Source: JAKLIX01 sp964605655 (lineage in GTDB: Bacteria; Bacteroidota; Bacteroidia; Bacteroidales; CAIXZF01). From it: 64,000 bases of DNA. Location: positions 1 through 64,000 of the forward strand of contig CAZSDK010000012.1 of the NCBI GenBank assembly GCA_964605655.1, read 5' to 3'. Positions 23,030 through 32,266 of this stretch are shown here, in pieces. Numbering within the stretch: position 1 is the stretch's first letter; each line of letters opens with the position of its first letter. Both the position numbers and the translations under genes were made by a program. Below the pieces are notes generated by a model. The model ran no database searches. It worked only from the letters and a program-made list of their open reading frames with translations, and was not told the DNA's origin.

Positions 23030-25318
23030 TTAGGCACCCTCTCTCAATAATTGTTCCAAAACGTAAGGGTCTTTTATTTTAACGTCTCTGGCTTTGGAAC
23101 CATCGGGAGGGCCCACGATACCGGCTGATTCCAGTTGGTCCATGATGCGGCCTGCCCGGTTATATCCCAGTTTTAACTTCCGCTGTAACAGGGAGGTGGA
23201 CCCTTGTTGGTGCGTCACCACCAGGCGTGCAGCATCCTCAAACATCTCATCTCTCTGGGTAGGGTCAGCATCTCTGCCGCCTTCATCGCTTTCTTCAAAA
23301 TATTCCGGAAGGAAATAAGTATGGGGATACCCTCTCTGTGATCCTACAAAGGAACAGATATTTTCTATCTCCCCGGTGTCGATGAAGGCGCATTGGAGCC
23401 TCAGGAACTCACTGCCGACTGAAAGCAACATGTCTCCTCTTCCGATGAGCTGGTCAGCTCCTCCCGTATCGAGGATGGTACGGGAATCGATTTTTGAGAT
23501 AACTCGGAAAGCAGCACGGGCCGGGAAGTTGGCTTTTATCGTTCCGGTGATGATGTTTACCGATGGTCGTTGGGTGGCTATGATGAGATGCATGCCGATG
23601 GCCCTGGCTAGCTGGGCCAGCCTGGTCAGGGGTGTCTCTATCTCCTTGCCGGCGGTCATGATAAGGTCGGCAAACTCATCGACCACCAGAATAATATATG
23701 GTAAGAAACGGTGTCCCTTTTCCGGATTCAGTTTCCTGCTGATGAACTTGGTGTTGTATTCCTTGATATTCCTTACCTGGGCATCCTTTAACAGGTTGTA
23801 CCGGTTATCCATCTCGATGAGCATGGAATTCAGAACCCTCACCACCTTACGAGTGTCGGTGATGATGGCTTCGTCGAAATCAGGCAGCGTGGCCAGGTAA
23901 TGGTTTTCAATTTTTGAGAACAAGGATAGCTCCACCTTTTTCGGATCAACCATCACGAACTTGATCTCAGCAGGGTGCTTTTTGTACAATAAGGAAGTGA
24001 TGATCGCATTGAGCCCCACTGACTTACCCTGACCGGTGGCTCCTGCCATGAGCAGGTGGGGCATTTTTGTCAGGTCGACCACGTAAGTCTCATTGGATAT
24101 CGTCTTTCCAAGGGCAACAGGCAGTTCGAATTTGCTGCTCTGAAACCGGTCGGAAGTCAGCACCGACCGCATTGAAACAATCTCCGGCTTTTGATTGGGG
24201 ACCTCAATGCCAATGGTCCCTTTGCCGGGAATGGGAGCAATGATGCGGATTCCGTATGCCGACAGGCTCAGGGCAATGTCATCTTCCAGGTTTTTGATCC
24301 TGGAAATTCGGATTCCTGCTGCAGGAACGATCTCGTAAAGGGTTACCGTTGGTCCGATGGTGGCGGTGAACTTGTCGATCTCTATCGCATAGTTCTTCAG
24401 CGTCTGGATGATCCTGTTTTTGTTCTCATCCAGTTCTTCCTTGTTAACCGTGGTAGTACCGCTGCCATAGTTCATCAACAGGTCGATGGGAGGGAACTGG
24501 TATTGCGACAGGTCCAGGGTAGGGTCATACGGGGTGTCGAGATCGCCATGATAGGGGAGGGCTTCCTCCTCTTCCTCCGATTCAGAAGTTTCAGAGGCCG
24601 GATCAACCACGGTGAGTTCAATTTCCTGGTGAACAGGTTTTTCTAATTCCTCCGTCACCTGTATCACATCCTTTTCTGGTTCTTCCTGGTCCTCTTTCAG
24701 ATCAAATTCCACCACCCGGGTAGTCTCTGTTACAGTCTCTACTACAGGAGTGTCAAATGATTCAGGCGGCTGGTGGTGCTGCATGGGGTCAGAAGGTACC
24801 GCGGTTTCGGTTGCAGGCTTTCTTTTGAGGTTGATGTTAAAAGAGAGGACCACCGAAATCAAGACAAGAAAACCGAGAATCAATCCGGTGCCTATTTTTC
24901 CAGCCACACTTTCCAGCATCTCTGTTGTAAGAGCTCCAAAGAAACCGCCACCCGGAAAGCTGGTATATCCTGAAAATAAACCGAGTGCGTACCCCAGACA
25001 GGCGGAGATCAACAGGGTGAAAACCACCGACAAATAGGTCAGACGACCGATCCGGAACCTGATCCCGGGAGAAACCATCTTTAATCCACCGCAGAACATG
25101 ATCAACAAAAGCAGGAAAGACCCCAGTCCAAACCATTTCTTCACCATGGTGAAAGAAAAATAGGCTCCCATCTTGCCCATCCAGTTGTGAACGATGAGCT
25201 CTTCATTCAGAAGACTCTTGATGAGGCTGTTCTCCCTGTTGTAAAAGACATCGTCAACCCTCCATGCCCCTGATATATAGGAGACAAATGATAACAGAAG
25301 GAACAATGCGAACAACAT
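23030..25318 (-). CDS. ftsK: DNA translocase FtsK
   Basis: FtsK is the septum-bound translocase that aligns dif sites and clears chromosomes. The product has four membrane segments in the first ~160 residues, an acidic Glu/Thr/Val-rich linker (about 175-260), the motor domain with Walker A GATGQGKSVGLNA and ATQRPSVNIITGTIKANFPAR, and a winged-helix gamma domain (STSLLQRKLKLGYNRAGRI, VGPPDGSKARDVKI). The first canonical start is ATG 25318 (762 residues), but the frame stays open upstream for a 45-codon Lys-rich segment running into the first membrane helix. That segment has no ATG, GTG or TTG; an ATT at 25453 lies just after a strong promoter (25461-25490). The true start may be there, giving 807 residues, or a base may be missing. 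Confidence 0.93.
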   Translation of the reverse strand: MLFALFLLLSFVSYISGAWRVDDVFYNRENSLIKSLLNEELIVHNWMGKMGAYFSFTMVKKWFGLGSFLLLLIMFCGGLKMVSPGIRFRIGRLTYLSVVFTLLISACLGYALGLFSGYTSFPGGGFFGALTTEMLESVAGKIGTGLILGFLVLISVVLSFNINLKRKPATETAVPSDPMQHHQPPESFDTPVVETVTETTRVVEFDLKEDQEEPEKDVIQVTEELEKPVHQEIELTVVDPASETSESEEEEEALPYHGDLDTPYDPTLDLSQYQFPPIDLLMNYGSGTTTVNKEELDENKNRIIQTLKNYAIEIDKFTATIGPTVTLYEIVPAAGIRISRIKNLEDDIALSLSAYGIRIIAPIPGKGTIGIEVPNQKPEIVSMRSVLTSDRFQSSKFELPVALGKTISNETYVVDLTKMPHLLMAGATGQGKSVGLNAIITSLLYKKHPAEIKFVMVDPKKVELSLFSKIENHYLATLPDFDEAIITDTRKVVRVLNSMLIEMDNRYNLLKDAQVRNIKEYNTKFISRKLNPEKGHRFLPYIILVVDEFADLIMTAGKEIETPLTRLAQLARAIGMHLIIATQRPSVNIITGTIKANFPARAAFRVISKIDSRTILDTGGADQLIGRGDMLLSVGSEFLRLQCAFIDTGEIENICSFVGSQRGYPHTYFLPEYFEESDEGGRDADPTQRDEMFEDAARLVVTHQQGSTSLLQRKLKLGYNRAGRIMDQLESAGIVGPPDGSKARDVKIKDPYVLEQLLREGA

Positions 25319-25460
25319 GAGGAAGATGCCACTCAGTATCCTGGCCTGGTGCCAGCGTTTCTTCGATTTCTCAGCGGAAGAAGACTTTTTCTTCTTCTCT
25401 GTTTTCGAAACGTTGGGTTCTTTCGGTGATGATTTCTTTTTCAGGGGATCAATTTGGGTA

Positions 25461-25490
25461 CAAAAGTAGCGATAAGCTGTTCTTCTTCAA
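25461..25490 (-). promoter_or_regulatory. Promoter of ftsK (TTG-N19-TACTTTTG)
   Basis: Reverse-strand TTG (25488-25490), 19 bases, then TACTTTTG (25461-25468) is an exact match to the Bacteroidota consensus. The predicted transcription start falls only a few bases before ATT 25453, so the mRNA would be nearly leaderless if translation starts there. Confidence 0.7.
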
Positions 25491-25537
25491 GAGCAGAGAA
25501 AACGAAGATATCTACGGAGATATGAACAGAGTACTGC

Positions 25538-27082
25538 TTACCGGATGATCCTGAACATTTTATTCCAACGGAGACGGTCGAAGAAATTATCATTCTTACC
25601 CATTGATAACCAAACAAATACAGCATTGCCCACGATATGATCGGAGGGAACGAAACCCCAGAAACGGCTGTCGGCTGAATTATGGCGGTTGTCACCCATC
25701 ATCCAGTAGTAATCCTGTTTAAAGGTATAAGACTTGGTTTCTTTCCCATTGATAAAGATCTTGCCGTCCTCGATCTTCAGCGTGTTGTATTCATAGGTAT
25801 CAATGATCTTTTTGTACAGGGCGATATTATCCATCGACAGCGGCACGGTTGTACCTGCCTTGGGAATGACCAGCGGACCAAAATTATCTTCATTCCAATG
25901 GAAATGGGCAGTATCATGAGGGAAGATCACGGGATTAATTTCTCCTGCAGGTCTGTTTCTGACTTCAATTCTTTTTACATTGGCCCAGGTCTTCATGGTT
26001 TGTACTTTTTCCAGGGAAAGAGGGAAGACATAGACGCCGGTTTCCATCTGTCCACCCTCTGTAATATCAAGTTTTTCAAGGGCTTTCGGGTTAAGCGCAG
26101 ACCCATCGGTGTAAAGGTCGTAGTTGAATTGCATGTTTTTCGGGTTATCTGCCGGCTTTCCGTTGACAAATACCTGCCGGTCGATGATCTTGATCTCATC
26201 CCCCGGGATGGCAATACATCTTTTAATGTAGTTCTCCCTTTTATCGGGAGGGCGGGAAGTCACATGATAGTTTTTCCATACGGCCTCACGCCCCATCCCA
26301 ACCACGTACTGGTCGCCGAAATAGTTACTGAGCTCCGTTTCGGCGTCTCTGACGATCTGGTAATAATCTTCGTTCTGCCTTTCGAGCACGACGGTATCAC
26401 CACTGGGGTAGTTGAAAACCACCACGTCGTTGTTCTTTATCGTCTTAATGCCAGGGAAGCGGTAGAAGGGCAGCCTGATCCACTCCAGGTAGGACTTGGT
26501 GTATTTGGTGAGCGGAAGGGTATGATGGGCAAAGGGAAAGGCAATGGGCGTCTGTGGTATTTTTGGACCATAGGTGATCTTGCTCACAAAAAGAAAGTCT
26601 CCCACCAGCAACGACTTTTCCATGGAGGAGGTTGGGATGGTGTAAGCTTCAATGAGGAAGGTCCGGATAATGGTCGCAGCGATCACGGCAAAGATGATGG
26701 CATCGACCCACTCCCTGGATACTGATTTCTTTATGGGTTTCTGTTTGTCAGGATGCACATAGACAGCCTTGGGTGACCAGCCCAGGTAAGGAAGGTAGAA
26801 GAACGGGAAGATCACTCCAAGTGCCTGATCACCCAGCCCGTGCTTGTTGAAACATTTCAGTATTTCAACGATCATCAGTAAGATGACAAAAACATTGATG
26901 AAGGGGGTGAGCAGAAAGATAAACCACCAAACTGGCTTTTTAATGATTTTAAGCCAGATCCAGAAGTTGTAAAAAGGGATTAGGATCATCCACCCTTTTT
27001 TACCTGCTTTTTCAAATATCCGGTAAAGACCTGCCAGGGTCAGGACAAAGAACAGCAGGGTGAAAATGAGGTACAGGTTCAT
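25538..27082 (-). CDS. lepB: Signal peptidase I
   Basis: LepB removes signal peptides from exported pre-proteins. The 514-residue protein has the Bacteroidota-specific N-terminus with extra membrane helices (about residues 3-100, including a DUF5684-like segment WMILIPFYNFWIWLKI). After it come the anchor helix and S26 domains: PTSSMEKSLLVGD with catalytic Ser about 153, a large insertion, the catalytic Lys region NYIKRCIAIPGDEI, and MMGDNRHNSADSRFWGFVP. It follows dapB by 32 bases, as in many relatives. Confidence 0.95.
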   Translation of the reverse strand: MNLYLIFTLLFFVLTLAGLYRIFEKAGKKGWMILIPFYNFWIWLKIIKKPVWWFIFLLTPFINVFVILLMIVEILKCFNKHGLGDQALGVIFPFFYLPYLGWSPKAVYVHPDKQKPIKKSVSREWVDAIIFAVIAATIIRTFLIEAYTIPTSSMEKSLLVGDFLFVSKITYGPKIPQTPIAFPFAHHTLPLTKYTKSYLEWIRLPFYRFPGIKTIKNNDVVVFNYPSGDTVVLERQNEDYYQIVRDAETELSNYFGDQYVVGMGREAVWKNYHVTSRPPDKRENYIKRCIAIPGDEIKIIDRQVFVNGKPADNPKNMQFNYDLYTDGSALNPKALEKLDITEGGQMETGVYVFPLSLEKVQTMKTWANVKRIEVRNRPAGEINPVIFPHDTAHFHWNEDNFGPLVIPKAGTTVPLSMDNIALYKKIIDTYEYNTLKIEDGKIFINGKETKSYTFKQDYYWMMGDNRHNSADSRFWGFVPSDHIVGNAVFVWLSMGKNDNFFDRLRWNKMFRIIR

Positions 27083-27114
27083 ATAAGGGGATCTTAAATT
27101 TTGGTAAAGGGAGA

Positions 27115-27837
27115 TTACAGGGAAAGGAGGTCGTTCATGGTAAAGATACCTTTTTTTCCGAAAAGGAACTCTGCAGCCATTACAGCGCCGAAGGCAAATC
27201 CTCTGCGGCTTTTTGCAGTGTGTTGGATCATGATGGAATCAATGGCAGATTCATAAGTAACGATATGAGTGCCTGTAACATTTTCCTGCCGCACTGATTT
27301 TATTTCAATTTCATTGTTTTTGGAAGGGCTCTGTGCCCATTTTTCCTTTCTTTCCATAAACCGGATCATGTCGTTTGCCAGGGCAATGGCTGTCCCGCTG
27401 GGAGCATCAATTTTATGGATGTGATGAACCTCTTCAATATTCACCTCATATTCATGATAGGGATTCATCAGCTGGGCCAGCCTCCGGTTGATCTCAAAAA
27501 AGATATTGACACTGATGCTGAAATTCGAAGCGTAGAAAAGCGCATGGCCTCCAAAGGCACATTTCCTGGTGACCTCTTCAAGCTGGTCATGCCATCCGGT
27601 GGTGCCGCAAACAATTGGTACATTGGCATTAAAACACCTCTCGATGTTATTGACGGCATGAGCCGGTTCCGTGAATTCAATGGCTACATCCACATGGGGA
27701 AGAAGGTGCCCGTTGGTATCCCAGTCTTGTTCAGAGTCGAGGATAAGGACTATTTTATGGCCTTTTTCTTCAGTCACCTTTTCGATTTCTTTTCCCATTT
27801 TGCCGTACCCGATGAGAGCAATATTAAGTGGTAACAT
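27115..27837 (-). CDS. dapB: 4-hydroxy-tetrahydrodipicolinate reductase
   Basis: DapB reduces HTPA with NAD(P)H in the lysine and diaminopimelate pathway. The 240-residue protein has the Rossmann motif IGYGKMGKEIE, VDVAIEFTEP, VCGTTGWHD, the catalytic EVHHIHKIDAPSGTAIALA and the C-terminal GFAFGAVMAAEFLFGKKGIF. It is in the parA-parB-DUF5683-dapB-lepB run. Confidence 0.96.
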   Translation of the reverse strand: MLPLNIALIGYGKMGKEIEKVTEEKGHKIVLILDSEQDWDTNGHLLPHVDVAIEFTEPAHAVNNIERCFNANVPIVCGTTGWHDQLEEVTRKCAFGGHALFYASNFSISVNIFFEINRRLAQLMNPYHEYEVNIEEVHHIHKIDAPSGTAIALANDMIRFMERKEKWAQSPSKNNEIEIKSVRQENVTGTHIVTYESAIDSIMIQHTAKSRRGFAFGAVMAAEFLFGKKGIFTMNDLLSL

Positions 27838-27863
27838 GTTCAGGAGTCGTTAATGTTAATGCG

Positions 27864-28406
27864 TCAGTGAAGGTTCATGGTAACCCTGATCCCTGGTTTT
27901 ACCGGACCCTGGATGGGCAGTATATCTGGTTGTATTTGTATGCTGAGGTCATTACTTACATCATAATCAAAAAGATAAGCATCGACAGCGGCATCGGTAA
28001 CATTCAGCAGATACCAGAACGAGGTAAGGATGATGCTCAGGTCGCGGTTGCGCCTGTAGTAGTTCCTTCCGTCAAGAAGGGATGTCTCGCTGTATTTGTC
28101 AACGTATTCGTTATAATTGCCGGGGTCGGTGTTGCTTCCGGTTTTGTATTGATAGGCTTTGTTGAATTTGATGTATTCTTTGTTATTACTGTTGATGAAG
28201 TAGTAAAAGGTCCCAAAACCGGCATAAACAACAGGGATCTTCCAGTATTTGTGGTTGTATGCCTGGCCCATTCCGGGCAATATGGCTGAATAAAGAGCCG
28301 CCTTGTTGGCGGAATGAGGTTTGCGGGTTTGGGAATAGGAAGGGCCGACCGTAACAGTTGTCAGGAGTATGGTGAAGAGAATTAGTATTGGTTTTGACAG
28401 GTTCAA
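27864..28406 (-). CDS. DUF5683 membrane protein
   Basis: The protein matches DUF5683: ANKAALYSAILPGMGQAYNHKYWKIP, YYFINSNNKEY, YRRNRDLSII and WYLLNVTDAAVDAYLFDYDVS. It has a cleavable-looking signal (MNLSKPILILFTILL... SYSQ) if translation begins at TTG 28406, ten bases after the parB stop. An ATG at 28463 is in frame but would add 19 residues encoded inside parB and push the signal inward; I prefer TTG 28406. The family is restricted largely to Bacteroidota and is usually between parB and dapB; its function is unknown. Confidence 0.85.
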   Translation of the reverse strand: MNLSKPILILFTILLTTVTVGPSYSQTRKPHSANKAALYSAILPGMGQAYNHKYWKIPVVYAGFGTFYYFINSNNKEYIKFNKAYQYKTGSNTDPGNYNEYVDKYSETSLLDGRNYYRRNRDLSIILTSFWYLLNVTDAAVDAYLFDYDVSNDLSIQIQPDILPIQGPVKPGIRVTMNLH

Positions 28407-28416
28407 TCTGAGAAAC

Positions 28417-29310
28417 TTAGGTCTCTGAAAGGAGATTGAAAATGGTTTGCAACTGACTGTCATCCTGAAAGGGCAACTGGATTTTTCCTTTCCCCTTCTG
28501 ATCGATGGTTATGGAGATTTTACCTCCCAGTTTCTTTTCCAGATGTTTCTTCTGATTCATTAACTGATCCGGAAGGGACCGCCGGGGATGAACCTGGGGT
28601 TTGGGTTTGTTCAGGTCCTGTACCACTCTTTCGACATCTCTGACCGAGAGTTGCTTATGTATGATGTTCCTGAAGATGGTGAGTTGGGTCTCGTTATCCT
28701 CCAGGTTGATGAGCGCACGAGCATGCCCCATGGTGATCAGATCGTCTCTCAGGGCGATCTGTATTTCCGGAGGGAGCCTCAGCAACCTCATGTAGTTGGT
28801 GACGGTGCTTCGGTTCTTGCCAACCTTCTCGGCAATAGTTTCCTGTGAATATTCAAGCTCTTCAGCCAGGCGCTGGAAACTAATGGCCACTTCGATGCAG
28901 TTGAGATCCTTTCGCTGCAGGTTCTCCACCAGGGCAAGCTCCAGCATCTGGGTGTCATCAGCGGTCCTGATGAAGGCAGGCAAAGAAGGGATCCCTGCCA
29001 TGAGGGCAGCCCTGAGCCTTCTTTCTCCGGAGATAAGCTGGTACCTGTCGTCACCGGTCTTCCTCACCGTAATGGGTTGAATAATGCCCTGTGCTTTGAT
29101 GGAATCGGAAAGTTCCTGGAGGGCCTGGGCTTCAAAATCGGTGCGGGGCTGGTAAGGGTTGGAGTCGATCTCCGAGAGTGGAATATTCCCAACCGACCAA
29201 CCACTGGTCTTGTCCCCGAGACTACCCATAGTGATCGATGAATCCCCTGCACCCTCCAAAAGTGCACTGAGTCCTCTTCCCAAACCTGTCTTTTTCTTAG
29301 CGTTCATCAT
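28417..29310 (-). CDS. parB: Chromosome partitioning protein ParB
   Basis: ParB is a CTP-dependent clamp that loads at parS and organises the origin region. The 297-residue protein has the N-terminal KTGLGRGLSALLEG ParA-contact peptide, NPYQPRTDF, the CTP-binding GERRLRAALMAG and ENLQRKDLN, a helix-turn-helix (SQETIAEKVGKNRSTVTNYMRLLRLP) and a C-terminal dimer domain. Its start overlaps the parA stop by 14 bases. No parS-like palindrome was found in this window. Confidence 0.96.
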   Translation of the reverse strand: MMNAKKKTGLGRGLSALLEGAGDSSITMGSLGDKTSGWSVGNIPLSEIDSNPYQPRTDFEAQALQELSDSIKAQGIIQPITVRKTGDDRYQLISGERRLRAALMAGIPSLPAFIRTADDTQMLELALVENLQRKDLNCIEVAISFQRLAEELEYSQETIAEKVGKNRSTVTNYMRLLRLPPEIQIALRDDLITMGHARALINLEDNETQLTIFRNIIHKQLSVRDVERVVQDLNKPKPQVHPRRSLPDQLMNQKKHLEKKLGGKISITIDQKGKGKIQLPFQDDSQLQTIFNLLSET

Positions 29311-30112
29311 CCGTGATCAGTTGTTTAGCCTCCAGGGGCATTTTGGTCATTTCGTTCTTTTGAAGGATCTCCCTGGCAAGGTTCAGATAATTGGTGGCGC
29401 CTTTGCTCTGGATGTCGTGCATGATGATCGTTTCTCCGTAACTCGGTGCCTCTCCCAGTTTGACGTTGCGATATATGATGGTGTCAAAGACCAGGTCCTC
29501 AAAATGAAGCCTGACATCCTCCACCACCTGTTTGGCCAGCCTTAGCCGGTGATCGAACATGGTCAGAAGGATGCCTTCCACCTGAAGGTCATTGTTTAGA
29601 TGCGACTGAACAATACGAATGGTGTTAAGGAGCTTTCCCAGTCCTTCCAGTGCGAAATACTCGCATTGTACCGGAATGATCACCGAATCGGCGGCTGAAA
29701 GGGCATTAACCGTAACCAAACCCAGGGAAGGGGAACAGTCGATCAGAATAAAGTCATACTGGTCTTTAACCTTCTGTATCACCTTGCGCATCAACTTCTC
29801 GCGGTTAGGAAGATGGATAATCTCGATCTCTGCACCAACAAGGTCGATGTGGGCCGGTAGGATGGAAAGGTTGGGTGTGTTGGTCTGCATGATGATGCGT
29901 GATGGATCCACATCATCGATGATACATTCGTAGATACTCGATTTGATGCTTTTCGGATCCAGACCCAGCCCCGATGTGGCATTGGCCTGTGGATCGGCAT
30001 CGATCAGCAGGGTTTTATATTCAAGAACAGCTAACCCTGCACCCAGGTTGATCGTGGTGGTGGTTTTCCCAACACCGCCCTTCTGGTTAGCTATTGCAAT
30101 TACTTTTCCCAT
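29297..30112 (-). CDS. parA: Chromosome partitioning ATPase ParA/Soj
   Basis: ParA is the Walker-type ATPase that moves ParB-parS complexes over the nucleoid. The 271-residue protein shows the deviant Walker A KGGVGKTTTTINLG, DADPQANATSGLG, the Walker B FILIDCSPSLG, and PVQCEYFALEGL. It heads the parA-parB-DUF5683-dapB-lepB unit. The ~137 bases upstream contain no exact TAnnTTTG match. Confidence 0.96.
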   Translation of the reverse strand: MGKVIAIANQKGGVGKTTTTINLGAGLAVLEYKTLLIDADPQANATSGLGLDPKSIKSSIYECIIDDVDPSRIIMQTNTPNLSILPAHIDLVGAEIEIIHLPNREKLMRKVIQKVKDQYDFILIDCSPSLGLVTVNALSAADSVIIPVQCEYFALEGLGKLLNTIRIVQSHLNNDLQVEGILLTMFDHRLRLAKQVVEDVRLHFEDLVFDTIIYRNVKLGEAPSYGETIIMHDIQSKGATNYLNLAREILQKNEMTKMPLEAKQLITDDER

Positions 30113-30249
30113 AAATGGTTTCCAAGAAGTATTGTAGTAATGGATTTATTGTGTATGGTATTGATAATCAACTATTTCCATATAAAATGGTCCCTTTATG
30201 TGATATGGAAATGCTGTACAGCGAAACAAAGACCAGGCGAACTCAGATA

Positions 30250-30600
30250 TTACTTCTCTAATTCGTGGTCAAAATCATCAAAATCAACATCAGAATGATT
30301 CTCGCTGATGGAAAGTTCGTCTTCAGTCGGAGCAGGTATCTTTCCGGTCTCAATAAATTCAATCACGCCATTGAGCCCGTGTGAAAACTTTTGAAAATCT
30401 TCTTTATACAGGAAGATCTTGTGCTTTTCATAAAAGAACTTACCCTGGTCGTTGTTGAACCTCCTCTTGCTTTCCGTGATGGTAAGATAATACTCATCAC
30501 TGCGTGTTGCTTTCACATCGAAAAAATAAGTCCTTTTTCCAGCCCTAACTGCCTTTGAAAAAATCTCCTCTTTTCTTCCGTTGTTTTCGAAATCTTCCAT
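30250..30600 (-). CDS. PUR family DNA/RNA-binding protein (DUF3276)
   Basis: The 116-residue protein contains one PUR repeat: EEIFSKAVRAGKRTYFFDVKA, DEYYLTITESKRR and KHKIFLYKEDFQKF, followed by an acidic Asp/Glu-rich tail. Bacterial PUR proteins of this type (Borrelia BpuR-like) bind single- and double-stranded nucleic acids and can dimerise to a PUR fold. It is a single gene near parA; a -7 element TATTTTTG lies at 30637-30644 on the reverse strand. Confidence 0.92.
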   Translation of the reverse strand: MEDFENNGRKEEIFSKAVRAGKRTYFFDVKATRSDEYYLTITESKRRFNNDQGKFFYEKHKIFLYKEDFQKFSHGLNGVIEFIETGKIPAPTEDELSISENHSDVDFDDFDHELEK

Positions 30601-30636
30601 CTTTCGTATGCCTATTTGATTTCACTCTTTGATACG

Positions 30637-30644
30637 CAAAAATA
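30637..30644 (-). promoter_or_regulatory. -7 promoter element (TATTTTTG) of PUR gene
   Basis: Reverse-strand TATTTTTG matches TAnnTTTG, 36 bases upstream of the PUR gene start; shared divergent region with nusB. Confidence 0.45.
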
Positions 30645-30739
30645 GAAATTTATCAAAACCGGAATGTGTTTTTGAAAAAAAATTAAACTGACTGTGATTC
30701 AGTTAATTATGATTACTTTCAGGAATGAAGGAAAAACCC

Positions 30740-30747
30740 TATTTTTG
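30740..30747 (+). promoter_or_regulatory. -7 promoter element (TATTTTTG) of nusB operon
   Basis: TATTTTTG matches TAnnTTTG and lies 34 bases before the nusB ATG at 30782. It falls inside a longer open frame (from 30725), showing that translation starts at 30782. Confidence 0.5.
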
Positions 30748-30781
30748 CAACCCGGATCTAAACCGTTCATTGAAACAGAAC

Positions 30782-31741
30782 ATGCTCAACAGGAGGCACT
30801 TCAGAATAAAAACACTTCAGGCTATTTATGCCTATATCCTCTCTGAGAACGATCAGCTGTTATCAGGTGAAAAATTGCTGATCAGCAGCATTGATAAGCT
30901 GCATGAGCTTTATATCCACCAGTTGTCGCTGCTGGTGGAGATCACCGAATATGCCCGGCAAAAACAGGAAGAAGCAAAACTGAAGTATTTCCCTACGGAA
31001 GAGGACCTGAATCCCAACACCCGGTTTGTTAATAATATTTTCATTCATGCAGTCTCTGAATGTGCTGATTATCAGAAGTATTATGGCAAATACGCCGTCA
31101 ATTGGACCCTTCATCCTGAAATGATCAAAAAGCTGTTTCTGGAGATAAAGGAAAGTGATGCGTATCATACCTATATGACCGTCGATGATCTGAGCCGGGA
31201 AGCAGAGGTTGATTTCGTGGAAAAGGTTGTCCGTAACGTGATCTCTTGCAGCGAGATGTTGTTCGACTATTTTGAGGATAAGAACCTCTTTTGGGCAGGC
31301 GATTTTGATTTGTCGGTCGAGTTGCTGCTTAAGACCCTGAAGCAATTTTCTGAGAACCATTTTACGATGCCATTTCTGCCCTCGCTTCTGAAGGAGGATA
31401 CTCTCAGCCAGAGAGAGGATATGGATTACATGAAACGCCTGTTTACCAAAACGATCATCCATGCAGCTGAATACGATATCATGATCAAGGAACAACTGGA
31501 GAATTGGGAGTTGGAAAGGATGGCCCTGATGGACAACCTGCTTATTAAAATGGCTATATGTGAATTGACAGAGTTCCCGTCTATTCCAGTAAAAGTCACT
31601 TTAAACGAGTATATAGAATTATCTAAAAGTTACAGTACCCCTAAAAGCAATCACTTTATCAATGGGATTCTCGACAAACTGCTGGTCCGGCTCAAAGAGG
31701 AGAAGAAGTTGCAGAAAAGGGGCAGGGGTTTGATGGAATAA
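30782..31741 (+). CDS. nusB: Transcription antitermination factor NusB (long form)
   Basis: NusB binds boxA RNA with NusE/S10 in rRNA antitermination. The 319-residue protein is the long Bacteroidota version. It opens with LNRRHFRIKTLQAIYAY, and the C-terminal 140 residues carry the conserved NusB helices (EDMDYMKRLFTKTIIHAAEY, NWELERMALMDNLLIKMAICELTEF, VKVTLNEYIELSKSYSTPKSNHFINGILDKL). The ~150-residue middle is an all-helical insertion typical of the phylum. It heads the nusB-DUF1573-yajC-coaE run. Confidence 0.93.
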   Translation: MLNRRHFRIKTLQAIYAYILSENDQLLSGEKLLISSIDKLHELYIHQLSLLVEITEYARQKQEEAKLKYFPTEEDLNPNTRFVNNIFIHAVSECADYQKYYGKYAVNWTLHPEMIKKLFLEIKESDAYHTYMTVDDLSREAEVDFVEKVVRNVISCSEMLFDYFEDKNLFWAGDFDLSVELLLKTLKQFSENHFTMPFLPSLLKEDTLSQREDMDYMKRLFTKTIIHAAEYDIMIKEQLENWELERMALMDNLLIKMAICELTEFPSIPVKVTLNEYIELSKSYSTPKSNHFINGILDKLLVRLKEEKKLQKRGRGLME

Positions 31742-31752
31742 AACACTAAACC

Positions 31753-32238
31753 ATGACACATCATTCAAAGTTTTCTATTTTGCTGTGGTACATCCTCCCG
31801 GTTGTGATGCTGGTTTCCTGTGGACAAGGCAAACATAAAGACAATGAACTTCTGCCGGGTGATATTGTTGAGAATCCTGCATCAGCTTCCGATCCCACCG
31901 CTAAAGGTTCTCTTCCTGTCATGAAGTTTGATACAGATGAACATGATTTTGGAAGGCTTGTCCAGGGTGAGAAAGTGTCGTACGGGTTCAAATTCAAGAA
32001 CACAGGAGGGTCTGATCTCATCATTGCAGGAGTGTCGAGCAGTTGTGGCTGTACGGTGACGGAATATCCCAAAAATGCGATTAAAGCCGGTGAAGAATCT
32101 GTCATCCAGGTGACCTTTAACAGCGAAGGGAAAAAGGGGTTTCAGCATAAGTCGGTGACGGTCATGGCTAATACCCAGCCCAATACAAAAGTCTTAAAGA
32201 TTTCCTGCGAGGTCAGGGTGCCTCCGGAAGATGAGTAA
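31753..32238 (+). CDS. DUF1573 lipoprotein
   Basis: The 161-residue protein has a lipobox (VMLVSCGQG) and one DUF1573 Ig-like domain: FDTDEHDFGRLVQGEKVSYGF, FKNTGGSDLIIAGVSSSCGCT, VTFNSEGKKGFQHKSVTV. The CGCT motif and beta-sandwich resemble ASPM/Hydin-type Ig domains. Function is unknown; periplasmic or surface anchoring is likely. It is 11 bases after nusB. Confidence 0.9.
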   Translation: MTHHSKFSILLWYILPVVMLVSCGQGKHKDNELLPGDIVENPASASDPTAKGSLPVMKFDTDEHDFGRLVQGEKVSYGFKFKNTGGSDLIIAGVSSSCGCTVTEYPKNAIKAGEESVIQVTFNSEGKKGFQHKSVTVMANTQPNTKVLKISCEVRVPPEDE

Positions 32239-32266
32239 TCGGAATAATCACTAAAAATTAATAAAT

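Noticed and set aside
25682..26725. Long forward open frame (about 347 codons) opposite lepB
   Set aside because: It is fully antisense to a well-supported signal peptidase gene and encodes no recognisable domain.
28417..30250. parS site near parAB
   Set aside because: No TGTTTCACGTGAAACA-like palindrome was recognised in or near the genes; a degenerate site cannot be excluded by eye.
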